Source: Bacteroidota bacterium (GTDB lineage Bacteria; Bacteroidota; Bacteroidia; JACPRZ01). From it: 49,623 nt of DNA. The stretch lies in assembly GCA_016193485.1 (NCBI GenBank), contig JACPRZ010000048.1, positions 1 to 49,623 of the forward strand, in the 5' to 3' direction. Position 1 is the stretch's first letter. Every line of letters starts with the position of its first letter. This document shows positions 7,544-16,400 of the stretch, in pieces. The translations under genes and the position numbers were made by a program. A model generated the notes under the pieces. It was not told the origin of the DNA and searched no databases. It was given only the letters and a program-made list of their open reading frames with translations.

Positions 7544-9061
7544 ATGCTTTCGCTATTACATATTGTAAAAACCGGTTTTCAGAATTTTTTCCCTGCTTTT
7601 CGGAATGAGAAGATCAATATGAAATGGGTTTATGGCATTTTATTTTTCTATATTGCATTGAATTGCCTTTTTATCACGCAGGAAATTTTCTGGTTCCCGG
7701 TACTGTCACTGCTTCTCCTGATAGTATACCTTGCATTTTACCATCTTGATTATTTATTTTTTTTACTTGTTCTGGTCACTCCATTGTCCATAATCCTGGA
7801 GAACAAAGACCTTAATGTCGCGATAAGTATGCCTGCAGAAGCGCTGATGATAGCGGCTTCTATTGGAGTTGCGGTCAAATTATTTTATGACGGAACACTT
7901 CCCCGGAAAATTTTAATCCATCCGGTCACTATTGCGGTCTTAATTAATTTTTCGTGGATATTTTTTACCTGTTTTACCAGTGAATTGCCGCTGGTATCCC
8001 TGAAATTTGCCGCAGCACGCACCTGGTTTTTTCTCTCCTGTTATTTACTTGCAATTATGGTATTTAAAAAATTCAGCAACATCAAATTATTCACATGGGT
8101 ATACATGGTTCCGCTGGCTGGTGTAATTATATATTCTATTGCCAGGCATTCCGGAACCGGCTTTGATGAACACCATGCACATTGGGTCATGTGGCCTTTT
8201 TATAATGATCACACTGCATACGGGGCAATACTTGCATTTTTTATTCCTGTCCTGGCGGGCTATTTATTTTCCCGCCATATCCGGACAGGTGTTTTATCCG
8301 GCATTGCGGTTTTCCTTTTCCTGATACTGTTCGGTACAGCGCTGGTATTATCATACAGTCGTGCCGCATGGATCAGTACGGCTTGCGCCTTCATCATGCT
8401 GATTTTTATACTTCTGAAAGTCCGTTTCATTCCTTTATTATTGTCCGCTGTGATTCTGATTTTCTGTTTTTTTAATTTCCGGAACGATATCATGATAACC
8501 CTTGAAAAAAACCGGCAGATATCTTCCGATGAGTTGATCGAACACGTACAATCCATTTATAATATTACCACCGATGTATCCAATACCGAGCGATTGAACC
8601 GATGGAACTCTGCCTTCCGCATGTTTCTAGAAAGGCCTGTTATGGGATGGGGTCCCGGTACTTTTATGTTCCTTTACGCGCCATTCCAACTTTCATCCGA
8701 TATGACATGGGTATCCACCAATGCCGGTAATCTCGGTAACGCTCACTCGGAATATATCGGGCCTCTTGCCGAATCAGGATTGCCGGGTTCCGTTTCGTTT
8801 TTGCTGATTGCCCTTGTGACATGTTATGTTGCATTGCGATTCATGTATAATTCCTCCAACCGGATTGCAAAGGATATGTTCCTGGTAATTTTCCTCGGAC
8901 TTGTGACCTATTTCGCCCATGGATTAGTCAATAATTTCCTTGATACTGATAAAGCATCTGTACCTTTCTGGGGATTTCTTGCCGCAATTGTCGCACTGGA
9001 TGTTTACCACAACCGGCCAGAGAATAATCCTGAATCTAATAAGAATATCATTAATCAGTAA
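7544..9061 (+). CDS. O-antigen ligase / Wzy-polymerase-family membrane protein
   Basis: This 505-residue protein has about 12 hydrophobic segments and fits the Wzy_C/O-antigen-ligase family. These enzymes polymerise glycan repeats or transfer them from undecaprenyl carrier to acceptor. LSYSRAAWI is followed by a large periplasmic loop (about residues 310-400) with GWGPGTFMFLY and NAHSEYIGPLAESGLPG, the family-typical loop containing the conserved His. It begins 20 bases after the Wzz-like gene, so the two are probably co-transcribed. Polymerase and ligase cannot be told apart by reading alone. Confidence 0.82.
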   Translation: MLSLLHIVKTGFQNFFPAFRNEKINMKWVYGILFFYIALNCLFITQEIFWFPVLSLLLLIVYLAFYHLDYLFFLLVLVTPLSIILENKDLNVAISMPAEALMIAASIGVAVKLFYDGTLPRKILIHPVTIAVLINFSWIFFTCFTSELPLVSLKFAAARTWFFLSCYLLAIMVFKKFSNIKLFTWVYMVPLAGVIIYSIARHSGTGFDEHHAHWVMWPFYNDHTAYGAILAFFIPVLAGYLFSRHIRTGVLSGIAVFLFLILFGTALVLSYSRAAWISTACAFIMLIFILLKVRFIPLLLSAVILIFCFFNFRNDIMITLEKNRQISSDELIEHVQSIYNITTDVSNTERLNRWNSAFRMFLERPVMGWGPGTFMFLYAPFQLSSDMTWVSTNAGNLGNAHSEYIGPLAESGLPGSVSFLLIALVTCYVALRFMYNSSNRIAKDMFLVIFLGLVTYFAHGLVNNFLDTDKASVPFWGFLAAIVALDVYHNRPENNPESNKNIINQ

Positions 9062-9073
9062 AATGGAAATCCG

Positions 9074-10177
9074 GTGGCCATTTTCATTCTTTTTTCCGCT
9101 TTCAGCATTCTTTCCATTTTTCTTTATTCCGTTATTTACGGCAGATTTGCCTTCCACAGGGTAAAAAAGAATCCAACCGGGAAAACGGTTCAACCGGTAT
9201 CCGTAATTATCTGCGCCAGGAACGAGGAAAAGAACCTCAGGAAAAACCTGCCCTTTATTCTTGATCAGAATTACCCCGATTTTGAGGTTGTGATTGTAAA
9301 CGACCGTTCCGATGACGGTACCGATTCATTGCTCACGGGTATGGCAGATCGGTACCCTCACCTGATAATTGTTACAATAAAAGATAAAAACAGCGGATGG
9401 AGAAAAAAAAGGGCGTTAGACAAGGGTATTGAGAAGGCAAAAAACGATATCCTTCTTTTAACCGATGCTGATTGCCGGCCATTATCACAGTCATGGATAC
9501 AAGAAATGGTTTCCGGGTTTTCAAATGAAAAGGCCATCGTCCTTGGATATGGTAAATATGAAAATGTACCCGGTTTGTTTAATAAACTTCTCCGGTATGA
9601 TGCTTATATTACCGCAGTGCAATATTTTTCATTTGCATTGTTCAGATTACCATATATGGGAACAGGAAGGAACCTTGCCTACCGCAAATCACTTTTCATA
9701 TCAACCGGTGGATTTTCTCCCCACATGGATGTTGCGTCAGGTGACGATGATTTATTTGTAAACAAAACAGCCAACCGGAAAAATACCGCAATCCAATGTA
9801 CTCCTGAATCATTCACTTATTCCGTTCCTGAACCATCATTCAGTGACTGGATGAAACAAAAAACACGCCATCTTACAACTGGAAAATATTACAAACTGCA
9901 TCACCGGATTATCCTTGGATTGATCCATCTGACCAATGCAGGATTCTGGTCCTCTTTTATCTTTCTTATTTTCTACCCGGTTAACCCTGATGTTTTTATC
10001 CTGCTTTTTCTTGCAAAAACCCTGATACAAAGCTCCGCTCTGTACTTATCGATGAACCGGTTAAAAGAGCCCGATTTATTGCTATTTTCGCATGTTTTTG
10101 ATTTCATACTTACATTTATTTTACCAGCATTATTTTTCAGACGGTCGTTATGGATGAGAAATACCTCGAAGGGTTAA
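9074..10177 (+). CDS. GT2-family glycosyltransferase with C-terminal membrane segments
   Basis: This 367-residue membrane-anchored glycosyltransferase has an N-terminal hydrophobic segment (residues 2-22), then the GT-A domain: VSVIICARNEEKNLRKNLP, VIVNDRSDDGT (nucleotide-binding Asp), LLTDADCRP (the DxD-type metal site) and SGDDDLFVN. Further hydrophobic segments lie at about residues 275-300 and 335-355. It likely extends a lipid-linked or polymer glycan. The start is GTG at 9074, 12 bases after the ligase stop. Its last 28 bases overlap the start of the sigma-factor gene, so they probably share a transcript. Confidence 0.87.
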   Translation: MAIFILFSAFSILSIFLYSVIYGRFAFHRVKKNPTGKTVQPVSVIICARNEEKNLRKNLPFILDQNYPDFEVVIVNDRSDDGTDSLLTGMADRYPHLIIVTIKDKNSGWRKKRALDKGIEKAKNDILLLTDADCRPLSQSWIQEMVSGFSNEKAIVLGYGKYENVPGLFNKLLRYDAYITAVQYFSFALFRLPYMGTGRNLAYRKSLFISTGGFSPHMDVASGDDDLFVNKTANRKNTAIQCTPESFTYSVPEPSFSDWMKQKTRHLTTGKYYKLHHRIILGLIHLTNAGFWSSFIFLIFYPVNPDVFILLFLAKTLIQSSALYLSMNRLKEPDLLLFSHVFDFILTFILPALFFRRSLWMRNTSKG

Positions 10178-10776
10178 ACCCGTTATTATCAGAAAAAGCT
10201 GTTTATGATTTTCACCTGATAAGGAGGGCTATTGACGAAAAGGATGAAACGGCCTATACCGAACTCATGGGCCGGTACCGGGAATCAATTTTCTATATGA
10301 TGCTGAAAATGGTACGGAATGGCGATGATGCTGAAGATCTCACCATTGAAGCGTTCGGAAAAGCATTTAAAAATCTTGTACAGTACACTCCCAATTACGC
10401 ATTCAGCACATGGCTTTTTAAAATTGCCACAAACAATGCCATTGATTTTATCCGCAAGCAAAAATTAAAAGCCATATCCATCGATCAGCAGTATGAAACG
10501 GCAGAAGGTGTGCCTGTGACCATAGAACCGAAATCCACATCGCTTGACCCGGAAGAACGATATATCAAAAAGCAAAAACAAAAAGCGCTCCGCGCCATTA
10601 TTGAAAAATTAAAGCCCAAGTACAGGATGCTTGTAGAACTGAGGTTTTACAAGGAGTTGGCGTATGAGGAAATAGCCGCGGAGATGAAAATACCCGTGGG
10701 AACCGTAAAGGCGCAACTCTACAGGGCTAAAGAATTATTGTTTGAGATAATCAAAAAACAAACGGAACCGATCTGA
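10150..10776 (+). CDS. ECF-type RNA polymerase sigma factor
   Basis: This 208-residue protein is a sigma-70-family factor of ECF layout. Region 2 spans about residues 32-100 (YRESIFYMMLKMVRNGDDAEDLTIEAF, STWLFKIATNNAIDFIRKQ). A linker follows, then region 4 (about 155-200: LRFYKELAYEEIAAEM, GTVKAQLYRAKELL), the helix-turn-helix that reads the -35 element. The gene starts inside the 3' end of the GT2 gene, implying translational coupling. No anti-sigma gene follows; rsmG begins 6 bases downstream. That placement hints at read-through expression with the polysaccharide operon. Confidence 0.92.
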   Translation: MDEKYLEGLNPLLSEKAVYDFHLIRRAIDEKDETAYTELMGRYRESIFYMMLKMVRNGDDAEDLTIEAFGKAFKNLVQYTPNYAFSTWLFKIATNNAIDFIRKQKLKAISIDQQYETAEGVPVTIEPKSTSLDPEERYIKKQKQKALRAIIEKLKPKYRMLVELRFYKELAYEEIAAEMKIPVGTVKAQLYRAKELLFEIIKKQTEPI

Positions 10777-10781
10777 CGGCA

Positions 10782-11429
10782 GTGGATAGTGTTGAACTGA
10801 TTCTTAAGCACTTTACGGAGTTAAACCGGATCCAGGTTGAACAACTTTCCGATGCCGGGTATTTGTACTCCGGGTGGAATAAAAAAATTAATCTTGTTTC
10901 CCGTAAAGATATCGGCAATCTTTACCTTCACCACATCTTACATTCCCTCTCCATCGCCCGGTTGGTATCGTTCAGGGAGGGGTCAAGAATTTTAGATGCT
11001 GGAACCGGAGGTGGATTTCCGGGATTACCGTTAGCCATCCTTTTCCCCGGATCATTTTTTTTTCTTGCCGATTCAATTGCCAAAAAGATTCACGCTTTAA
11101 AGCAGATTGTATCGGCACTTAAACTGAAAAACGCCTTTCCGGTCCAGACACGGGTTGAAAATATAAATGACCGGTTTGATTTCATCACAGGCAGGGCGGT
11201 TGCACCCCTGTCAAAATTCGTTGATCTTGTGGCGGGTACGATATCCGGCCATAATATCAACACACTTTCCAACGGAATACTGTACCTGAAAGGAGATGAT
11301 TTCGTGCAGGAAAGCAGTGTCCCGGTCATTAAGGAAGCGATACCGTATCCGATACAAACATGGTTCCCCTATCCCTTTTTCAAAGGGAAATATGTTGTTT
11401 ATATCAGGATTTATCCTGATGCTGAATGA
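10782..11429 (+). CDS. rsmG: 16S rRNA (guanine-527-N7) methyltransferase RsmG
   Basis: RsmG (GidB) uses S-adenosylmethionine to methylate G527 of 16S rRNA. The 215-residue protein shows LVSRKDIGNLYLHHILHSL near residues 38-56, the SAM-binding motif ILDAGTGGGFPGLPLAI near 68-84, and FDFITGRAVAPLSKF near 127, all typical of the family at its normal length. The start is GTG at 10782, 6 bases after the sigma-factor stop codon. The 3' end, including the stop, lies in a hairpin-rich region that probably ends transcription. Confidence 0.93.
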   Translation: MDSVELILKHFTELNRIQVEQLSDAGYLYSGWNKKINLVSRKDIGNLYLHHILHSLSIARLVSFREGSRILDAGTGGGFPGLPLAILFPGSFFFLADSIAKKIHALKQIVSALKLKNAFPVQTRVENINDRFDFITGRAVAPLSKFVDLVAGTISGHNINTLSNGILYLKGDDFVQESSVPVIKEAIPYPIQTWFPYPFFKGKYVVYIRIYPDAE

Positions 11430-11446
11430 TTTTGCAAATCATTCAG
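11422..11446 (+). terminator. Hairpin over the rsmG stop codon, possible terminator
   Basis: CTGAATGATTT and AAATCATTCAG form an 11-bp perfect stem with a TGC loop. The stop codon of rsmG lies in the left arm. No long T-tract follows, so termination is plausible but unproven. Confidence 0.5.
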
Positions 11447-11453
11447 ATCAGGA

Positions 11454-11506
11454 TATACTGACGAATTTGATTTTGTAAGTTTGCAAAATCAAATTCCGTC
11501 AGTATA
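11454..11506. repeat. 53-nt palindrome, copy 1
   Basis: TATACTGACGAATTTGATTT pairs with the complementary right arm ending CCGTCAGTATA, with one bulged base. A near-identical copy with the same length and terminal heptamers lies at 23658-23710. Both copies lie in intergenic DNA upstream of a plus-strand gene. Confidence 0.85.
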
Positions 11507-11583
11507 AATATTACTCCGTCTGTTAATTCTGGGGATAATTTATTGATATTTGCAGTTCAAAACATGTAAATTGACAATTTTTA

Positions 11584-11591
11584 TACATTTG
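11584..11591 (+). promoter_or_regulatory. Candidate -7 box (TACATTTG) upstream of the lipoprotein gene
   Basis: TACATTTG lies 37 bases upstream of the ATG at 11629. The 199-bp gap between rsmG and this gene otherwise holds the hairpin and the 53-nt palindrome. Confidence 0.45.
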
Positions 11592-11628
11592 CAAAACTAT
11601 CTGTAGCGTCATTAATAATAATATCATC

Positions 11629-12570
11629 ATGAAGAAGGAATCAATCTTATCAGCAGCAGGCAGCGAGATAACCCTACTTTTCCTGCTGGCGTTCATCTCT
11701 TCCCTTTTGATTTCCTGCGGGAACGGTTCCGAACAGGGAGGCGAAGACGGTGACGGAAGCGAAGATACCACTGCCGATTCAGAATCGGGTAACCAGTTTA
11801 AGGTCAAAAAGACCGATAAGGTATTTTATACCATCCCGTCACCCATTGAGGTGAGCGCCCTGTTAAAGAGGTCGGGTGCGACTTATAAAAAAGATATTCT
11901 GAATGATCCCGCCAGGTACTCAAAATATGCCACCACACCCAGTATGGCCCTTAATCTCGGCATATATGGAGCAGACCTCAGTTTTACGACTATGTTTGAA
12001 CAAACCCAGGAGACCATGGTATATCTTTCATGCGTTAAAAAACTTGCCGATAAACTGGGTATTACCTCCAATGTAAACCAGGAATTACTCAGCCGCGTTG
12101 AAAAAAGTATTGATAACAGGGATTCCCTTGTACAGATAATTTCAGATTATTACTGGGAATCGGATGCCTACCTGAAAGAAAACAGGCAATCGAGCACTGC
12201 TGCCCTTGTCATTGCAGGCGGTTGGGTTGAGGGCATTTATATAGCGACCAAACTGGTACAGACCACGACCAACCGGGAAATCATCGGCAGAGTGGGTGAA
12301 CAGAAAATGTCACTGAACAATTTAATTGCGTTGCTTGAGTCCTACAGGGCCGAAGACAGCAATGTGCTTCCATGGATTGAAGAACTGGTAAAACTGCGTG
12401 ATTCGTTTGAAGGGGTTGAAATACGGTATACGAGGGATGAACCGATCACCGATGCAAAAACGCAAACCACCACAATAACAACCGTGTCAACTGTTTCAAT
12501 CAACGATGAACAATTCGCAAAAATCGCAGCAAATGTTGAAACGATAAGAACCAAGATTATTAACCTGTAA
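11629..12570 (+). CDS. Putative lipoprotein, function unknown
   Basis: This 313-residue protein has a lipoprotein signal sequence: a positive start, a hydrophobic stretch and the lipobox LLISC with Cys30 as the expected lipidation site. An acidic, low-complexity linker follows (about residues 34-52, rich in Gly, Asp, Glu and Ser). The rest is mostly helical-looking without a catalytic motif, and includes a Thr-rich stretch near residue 280. It is probably anchored in the cell envelope. It is followed 10 bases later by a small secreted protein, probably in the same operon. Function not recognised. Confidence 0.82.
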   Translation: MKKESILSAAGSEITLLFLLAFISSLLISCGNGSEQGGEDGDGSEDTTADSESGNQFKVKKTDKVFYTIPSPIEVSALLKRSGATYKKDILNDPARYSKYATTPSMALNLGIYGADLSFTTMFEQTQETMVYLSCVKKLADKLGITSNVNQELLSRVEKSIDNRDSLVQIISDYYWESDAYLKENRQSSTAALVIAGGWVEGIYIATKLVQTTTNREIIGRVGEQKMSLNNLIALLESYRAEDSNVLPWIEELVKLRDSFEGVEIRYTRDEPITDAKTQTTTITTVSTVSINDEQFAKIAANVETIRTKIINL

Positions 12571-12580
12571 GCCCGTTTTT

Positions 12581-13027
12581 ATGAAAAGTACACTTTTATC
12601 TTTACTTACACTGGTCGCCATCAGCGCTGGCGGAATCACTGGCGGATTTGCCCAATGCAAGACATTTACCAAAAAATGCCTGCCAAAACTCCAGCCCTAC
12701 ATTCATAACGGCCAGTTAAATTCCACAACCCTTGCCGAAAGCGAGACAGCCGAACTTATGATGACCTTTTATTCTGGGCAAAATTACCGTATCCAGATAT
12801 GCGCACAGGATGTTCTGGGTAATGTACAATTTTCACTGCTTGACCAGGACCGGAATGTGATCTTTGACAATAAAGAACATAATTTTTCCGATCACTGGGA
12901 TTTTAATGTGAATTCCACCATGCGGTTTATTATCAGCGTTTCAATCCCTGCCCCGGACAGTAAGGCGGCAACAAACCAGATAGTTCAGAGCGGTTGCGTA
13001 TCGGTGCTTGTCGGATTCAAGGATTAG
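12581..13027 (+). CDS. Small secreted protein, function unknown
   Basis: This 148-residue protein has a clear Sec signal peptide ending in GGFAQ near residue 25. The mature part is probably beta-rich, with four cysteines (CKTFTKKC just after the cleavage site, then single Cys near 80 and 139) that could form disulfides in the periplasm. No known domain is recognised. It follows the lipoprotein gene by 10 bases and overlaps the convergent PAS gene by 11 bases at the 3' end. Confidence 0.75.
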   Translation: MKSTLLSLLTLVAISAGGITGGFAQCKTFTKKCLPKLQPYIHNGQLNSTTLAESETAELMMTFYSGQNYRIQICAQDVLGNVQFSLLDQDRNVIFDNKEHNFSDHWDFNVNSTMRFIISVSIPAPDSKAATNQIVQSGCVSVLVGFKD

Positions 13028-13997
13028 TTTCCTTAGGAAGGTACCTTGCGCTGGCGTAGAATTTATTGCCTTTCACCATTCCCACCCAACTGAATTTTTT
13101 CAGATCACCGTTTTTGCAGATCATCCGGCATTCAAAGTCAACTGTTTCCTGCCCTGTCATTTGAAGAATTCTTGTACGGGTGCGGGATGTTTCTTCATCA
13201 GTGACGATAAAATTAAAGAAATCCCGTCCTTTAATCTCTTCCATTTCGTAACCGAGCAGCGGACGAAATACGGGGTTCAGGTCGTTCACGGTGCACCGGG
13301 GAAGATCAATAATACACATCAGGTCGGTGGAATAGTTCAGCATATTGGAAAGAAGTTCAAGCCGCTGGTTTTTTTCCGCAAGTTCACTGCTTGCACGGGT
13401 ATAGGACTGGTGCAGGTGAAAAGAAAAATACTTTACGAGCAGCGACATTATTGTTGTAATAGTTAAAATTGAAACCAAACTTGCAAATGCAAAAACATCG
13501 CGGTCTTCGGGCGGAATGATGTTCCGGACAGGGAAGCCGAAAAAATTATTGAAAAAAATCAGGAGAACCGTCAATAATGATGCGGAAAACCACCACCTGC
13601 CCTGCTTGCGGCTTGTGATGGAGGCGCCTACAGGAAGTACCAGGAAGGCAAAAGCAAACGGGCTTTCAATGCCTCCGGTTATGCAGGTTATATAGATGAC
13701 CAGGAAAAATGAGAAAACGATCAGGACCATGTATGCTACATACAAATTCCTGTGAACCCTGAAAAAAAGAATGTTCAGAAGGATCAAACCCGAATAGATT
13801 AACAGGAAAGGAGAGAGGTATTTCTTTTCTTCAAAGACCAGCCAGTTCAGGAGCAGGACAAAGAGAGCAATGCCCACCATAATATAACTTGCGATAGCGG
13901 TTGCCACGTTTTGCTGTTGCAGCAACTCTTTAATTACCGGTTTTTGGGGTGAGGAATTTTTCAATGATACAGAAAATAAAAAATCAATGCTGACCAA
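13017..13997 (-). CDS. Membrane-anchored PAS-domain protein without output domain (paralogue 1)
   Basis: This 326-residue protein has about six membrane segments (residues 33-190), a short coiled-coil linker (SSELAEKNQRLELLSNMLNYS) and one PAS domain (about 218-320: DLMCIIDL, LNPVFRPLLGYEMEEIKGRDF). The protein ends there, with no histidine kinase, GGDEF or phosphatase domain. Its neighbour at 14019-14945 is a full-length paralogue, sharing the segment LPVGASITSRKQGR and the PAS layout. The listed start is TTG at 13997; alignment with the paralogue suggests the real start may be the TTG at 13964. It probably senses a ligand or redox state in the membrane, with an unknown partner. Confidence 0.8.
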   Translation of the reverse strand: MVSIDFLFSVSLKNSSPQKPVIKELLQQQNVATAIASYIMVGIALFVLLLNWLVFEEKKYLSPFLLIYSGLILLNILFFRVHRNLYVAYMVLIVFSFFLVIYITCITGGIESPFAFAFLVLPVGASITSRKQGRWWFSASLLTVLLIFFNNFFGFPVRNIIPPEDRDVFAFASLVSILTITTIMSLLVKYFSFHLHQSYTRASSELAEKNQRLELLSNMLNYSTDLMCIIDLPRCTVNDLNPVFRPLLGYEMEEIKGRDFFNFIVTDEETSRTRTRILQMTGQETVDFECRMICKNGDLKKFSWVGMVKGNKFYASARYLPKETNP

Positions 13998-14018
13998 AGG
14001 GGCCGTTTGCCGCCTTGA

Positions 14019-14945
14019 TCACTGTTTTTTTATACTTCGGGCGCTGGCGTAAAGTTTTCCCCCTTTTGAAATTCCAACCCAGTTGAAGGGTTTTATACCG
14101 CCATCTTTACATTTCATATTGCAGTCAAATTCAATGGACTGATTTTCTTTCAGCGACAATAAATCGTTATCAAGATTATGGGTGTGTTCGTCATGAACAA
14201 TAAAATCGGAAAACTTATTACCCTGCAGTTCTTCCATTTCAAAACCAAGAATTTCACGGTAAGCAGGATTCAGATCCACAATCCTTAACGATTTCAGGTC
14301 AACGATGCACATCAGGTCGGAGGAATAATTCAGCATGTTGGCGAGCATTTCGAGCCGCTGGCTTTTTTTGGAAAGTTCATCGGCTGCCGAGTGGTACGCT
14401 ATGTGCAACTGGTAAGTAGAACTTTTCACGAACAGGGAAAGAAGCGCAGTAATGACAAGTATTGTAAACAGGGAAAGAAGTGAAAAAACTTCCATTCCGT
14501 ATTCATCAGGGATAATATTCTCGACCGGGATACCAAGTTGTTCATCGAGGTAAAACAGGAGCAGGGTAAGCGCTGAAATGCCTGTCCATAACCGGCCCTG
14601 TTTGCGGCTGGTGATAAAAGAAGCGACCGGCAACAGGATAAAAGCGGTTGTAAACGGGCTCATAATGCCGCCTGTTTTACAAATCATAAATACAAACCAG
14701 GAATACGACAGGGTCATCAGGGTAAGAAAATTAATAAAGAGATTTTTATGGAGCCGGAAAAGGAGCATATTGAATCCGACCGCGGCAATATAAACAAGCA
14801 TAGCGCCAGGCAGATAGGTTTTTTCACCGATGACAAAATAAATAATAGCCAGCATAAAAAGGAACAATCCGACAATCGGATAACTGATTACCTGCGCTAC
14901 CTGACGCTGATGCTGGAGCAGGTCGGTGAAAACGGGTTTTTTCAT
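14019..14945 (-). CDS. Membrane-anchored PAS-domain protein without output domain (paralogue 2)
   Basis: This 308-residue protein has the same architecture as its neighbour: about six membrane segments containing KTGGIMSPF and SFITSRKQGRLW, a coiled-coil linker (DELSKKSQRLEMLANMLNYS) and a PAS domain (about 203-305: DLMCIVDL, LNPAYREILGFEMEELQGNKF). It also stops after the PAS domain. The ATG at 14945 is clear. It is upstream of paralogue 1 on the same strand with a gap of about 21 bases, so the pair looks like a tandem duplication expressed together. Confidence 0.83.
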   Translation of the reverse strand: MKKPVFTDLLQHQRQVAQVISYPIVGLFLFMLAIIYFVIGEKTYLPGAMLVYIAAVGFNMLLFRLHKNLFINFLTLMTLSYSWFVFMICKTGGIMSPFTTAFILLPVASFITSRKQGRLWTGISALTLLLFYLDEQLGIPVENIIPDEYGMEVFSLLSLFTILVITALLSLFVKSSTYQLHIAYHSAADELSKKSQRLEMLANMLNYSSDLMCIVDLKSLRIVDLNPAYREILGFEMEELQGNKFSDFIVHDEHTHNLDNDLLSLKENQSIEFDCNMKCKDGGIKPFNWVGISKGGKLYASARSIKKQ

Positions 14946-15050
14946 GGCTGGGGGATTGGGTAAAAATTAATGGGCAAAAATAATCAAATTCGGGCAGGAA
15001 GATTATGCCCTTTGTTATCGGGTTCAAAAGAAGAATGAATAATTTCACAT

Positions 15051-16061
15051 TTAAATTCCGGCTAATTGATTTCTCCTGTTCCTGTAATGCAGCATGTATC
15101 CCCCTTTTGTGGCGTCACTCAGGAATGACCTTTTTACAAGGGTTTCAACCAAAGGTTGTTTTTCAATAAAGGGGGAGATAAGTTTTTCAATGCGGCTTTC
15201 GGCAACTCCTATCCTCCTTGCAAATTCAGAAAAATCATCCCTTGAAGGATGTCCTCTTTTTTTATAAACATGACTTTTAAAATCGTCAATAAATAAACCC
15301 TTGTCCAAAGCAAAGTCGGTATCATTTACGTGCAACCTGGTATTTAACAAATCATACGCTGGGCTTAAAAGAAAATCGCCTCCTGAAGATTCAAGAAGAG
15401 AAAAGTTTTTTAAATGTGCATCGCCATTTGAGAAAAGATAGTTGAATAGAACCAGTGAAAAATATTTTTCAATTTCAACACGCCAGGCAGCAACATGTTT
15501 TTTAATCAACAAACCTGATTCCTCATAACTGTACTGATACTTTTCATTTGAGTTCATGGTAGTTTTTCCGGCAAGTGAGGCAAAATCCTCCTGCCCCCAT
15601 TTTGTTTTCTCATTAACGTCCTTAATGTCAAACCTCCTGGTAATAAATACCGGTTCACCGGTAGTGAAAAAAATCAATGCATTAGCGGCCGTATCAACCC
15701 CGAAAACCTGGCCGGCAATTTGCATAGTCAGATGTTCGTTTGCAGGCGCGTCACCGGCTTTTTTCAGTAATGTTGAAGGAATTGGTTTTAATATATGCGT
15801 TCCCTGCTCACCTTCCTTTGTCAGTCGCAGGACATTTTTATCCATCACCATACTGATTTTAGTTTGAAAACCGGATATTGAAATTCTTTTCATGTTTTCA
15901 AGAAACTCAGCCAGCGTCTTCTCGTCCTTTTGAGGTGAGGGCATATTGAGGACATGACTTACCGATTTGCCATAAAACAACCTCCTAATAGAGGAAGGGC
16001 TATATGTCTCATAACCTTCAGCCAGGTTACCGGGACAATATTTTATTGAAGGCAAACTCAC
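15051..16061 (-). CDS. hipT: HipT-type Ser/Thr kinase toxin (HipA C-terminal domain)
   Basis: This 336-residue HipA-family kinase lacks the N-terminal subdomain, which is encoded separately by the preceding gene. Visible marks: the Gly-rich-loop segment RISISGFQTK with SIS at residues 61-63 (the autophosphorylation motif described for HipT), FITRRFD near 139-145, NGDAHLKN with catalytic Asp214 and Asn219, and SPAYDLLN with metal-binding Asp237. HipA/HipT kinases phosphorylate aminoacyl-tRNA synthetases and arrest growth; the target here is not known. The GTG start lies 2 bases after the hipS stop codon, implying translational coupling. All key kinase residues are present, so it looks active. 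Confidence 0.88.
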   Translation of the reverse strand: MSLPSIKYCPGNLAEGYETYSPSSIRRLFYGKSVSHVLNMPSPQKDEKTLAEFLENMKRISISGFQTKISMVMDKNVLRLTKEGEQGTHILKPIPSTLLKKAGDAPANEHLTMQIAGQVFGVDTAANALIFFTTGEPVFITRRFDIKDVNEKTKWGQEDFASLAGKTTMNSNEKYQYSYEESGLLIKKHVAAWRVEIEKYFSLVLFNYLFSNGDAHLKNFSLLESSGGDFLLSPAYDLLNTRLHVNDTDFALDKGLFIDDFKSHVYKKRGHPSRDDFSEFARRIGVAESRIEKLISPFIEKQPLVETLVKRSFLSDATKGGYMLHYRNRRNQLAGI

Positions 16062-16063
16062 GG

Positions 16064-16387
16064 TTATTTAATTTTTTTTACGGTGATATTTCCAATCGTA
16101 TCGGCAGCGGCAGTTGCTACAAGTAGTCCGAATTGATCCTTTTCATCTATCTTCAGTAAGCGGCACTGAACGTTTCTGTTCTCACCTTCGGCAATCATAT
16201 TACTGAAAAACGGAAATAAGTATTCACACCGGTATTCCTTCTTTTTTTTCGGCAGGGTTATACTTATAGCCGGTTTGGACGGGTCATTAAAATAGGCATC
16301 TTCATACCGGAAAACAAACCCGTTCCGGTTTTCTTCAATAAGAATACCGGCTAAAATTCCATTGCGGTAAATTTCTGCTTTCCTCAT
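16064..16387 (-). CDS. hipS: HipS-type antitoxin (HipA N-terminal domain as a separate protein)
   Basis: This 107-residue protein equals the HipA N-terminal subdomain. It has GILAGILIEE, FVFRYEDAYF, AISITLP, LFPFFSNMIAEGENR and a closing DQFGLLVATAAADTIGNI, all in family order. In the tripartite HipBST system the separate small protein neutralises the kinase. It lies between hipB and hipT on one strand. The 39-bp gap to hipB contains a CCCGATAG hairpin (16401-16416) directly upstream of this ATG, which could tune hipS-hipT expression relative to hipB. Confidence 0.85.
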   Translation of the reverse strand: MRKAEIYRNGILAGILIEENRNGFVFRYEDAYFNDPSKPAISITLPKKKKEYRCEYLFPFFSNMIAEGENRNVQCRLLKIDEKDQFGLLVATAAADTIGNITVKKIK

Positions 16388-16400
16388 AAGACGTCACCCC

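Noticed and set aside
15051..16387. A single hipA gene broken by a frameshift into two parts
   Set aside because: The two frames are separated by a proper stop and a new GTG start, and the layout equals known HipBST loci with the SIS motif, so they are read as true separate genes.
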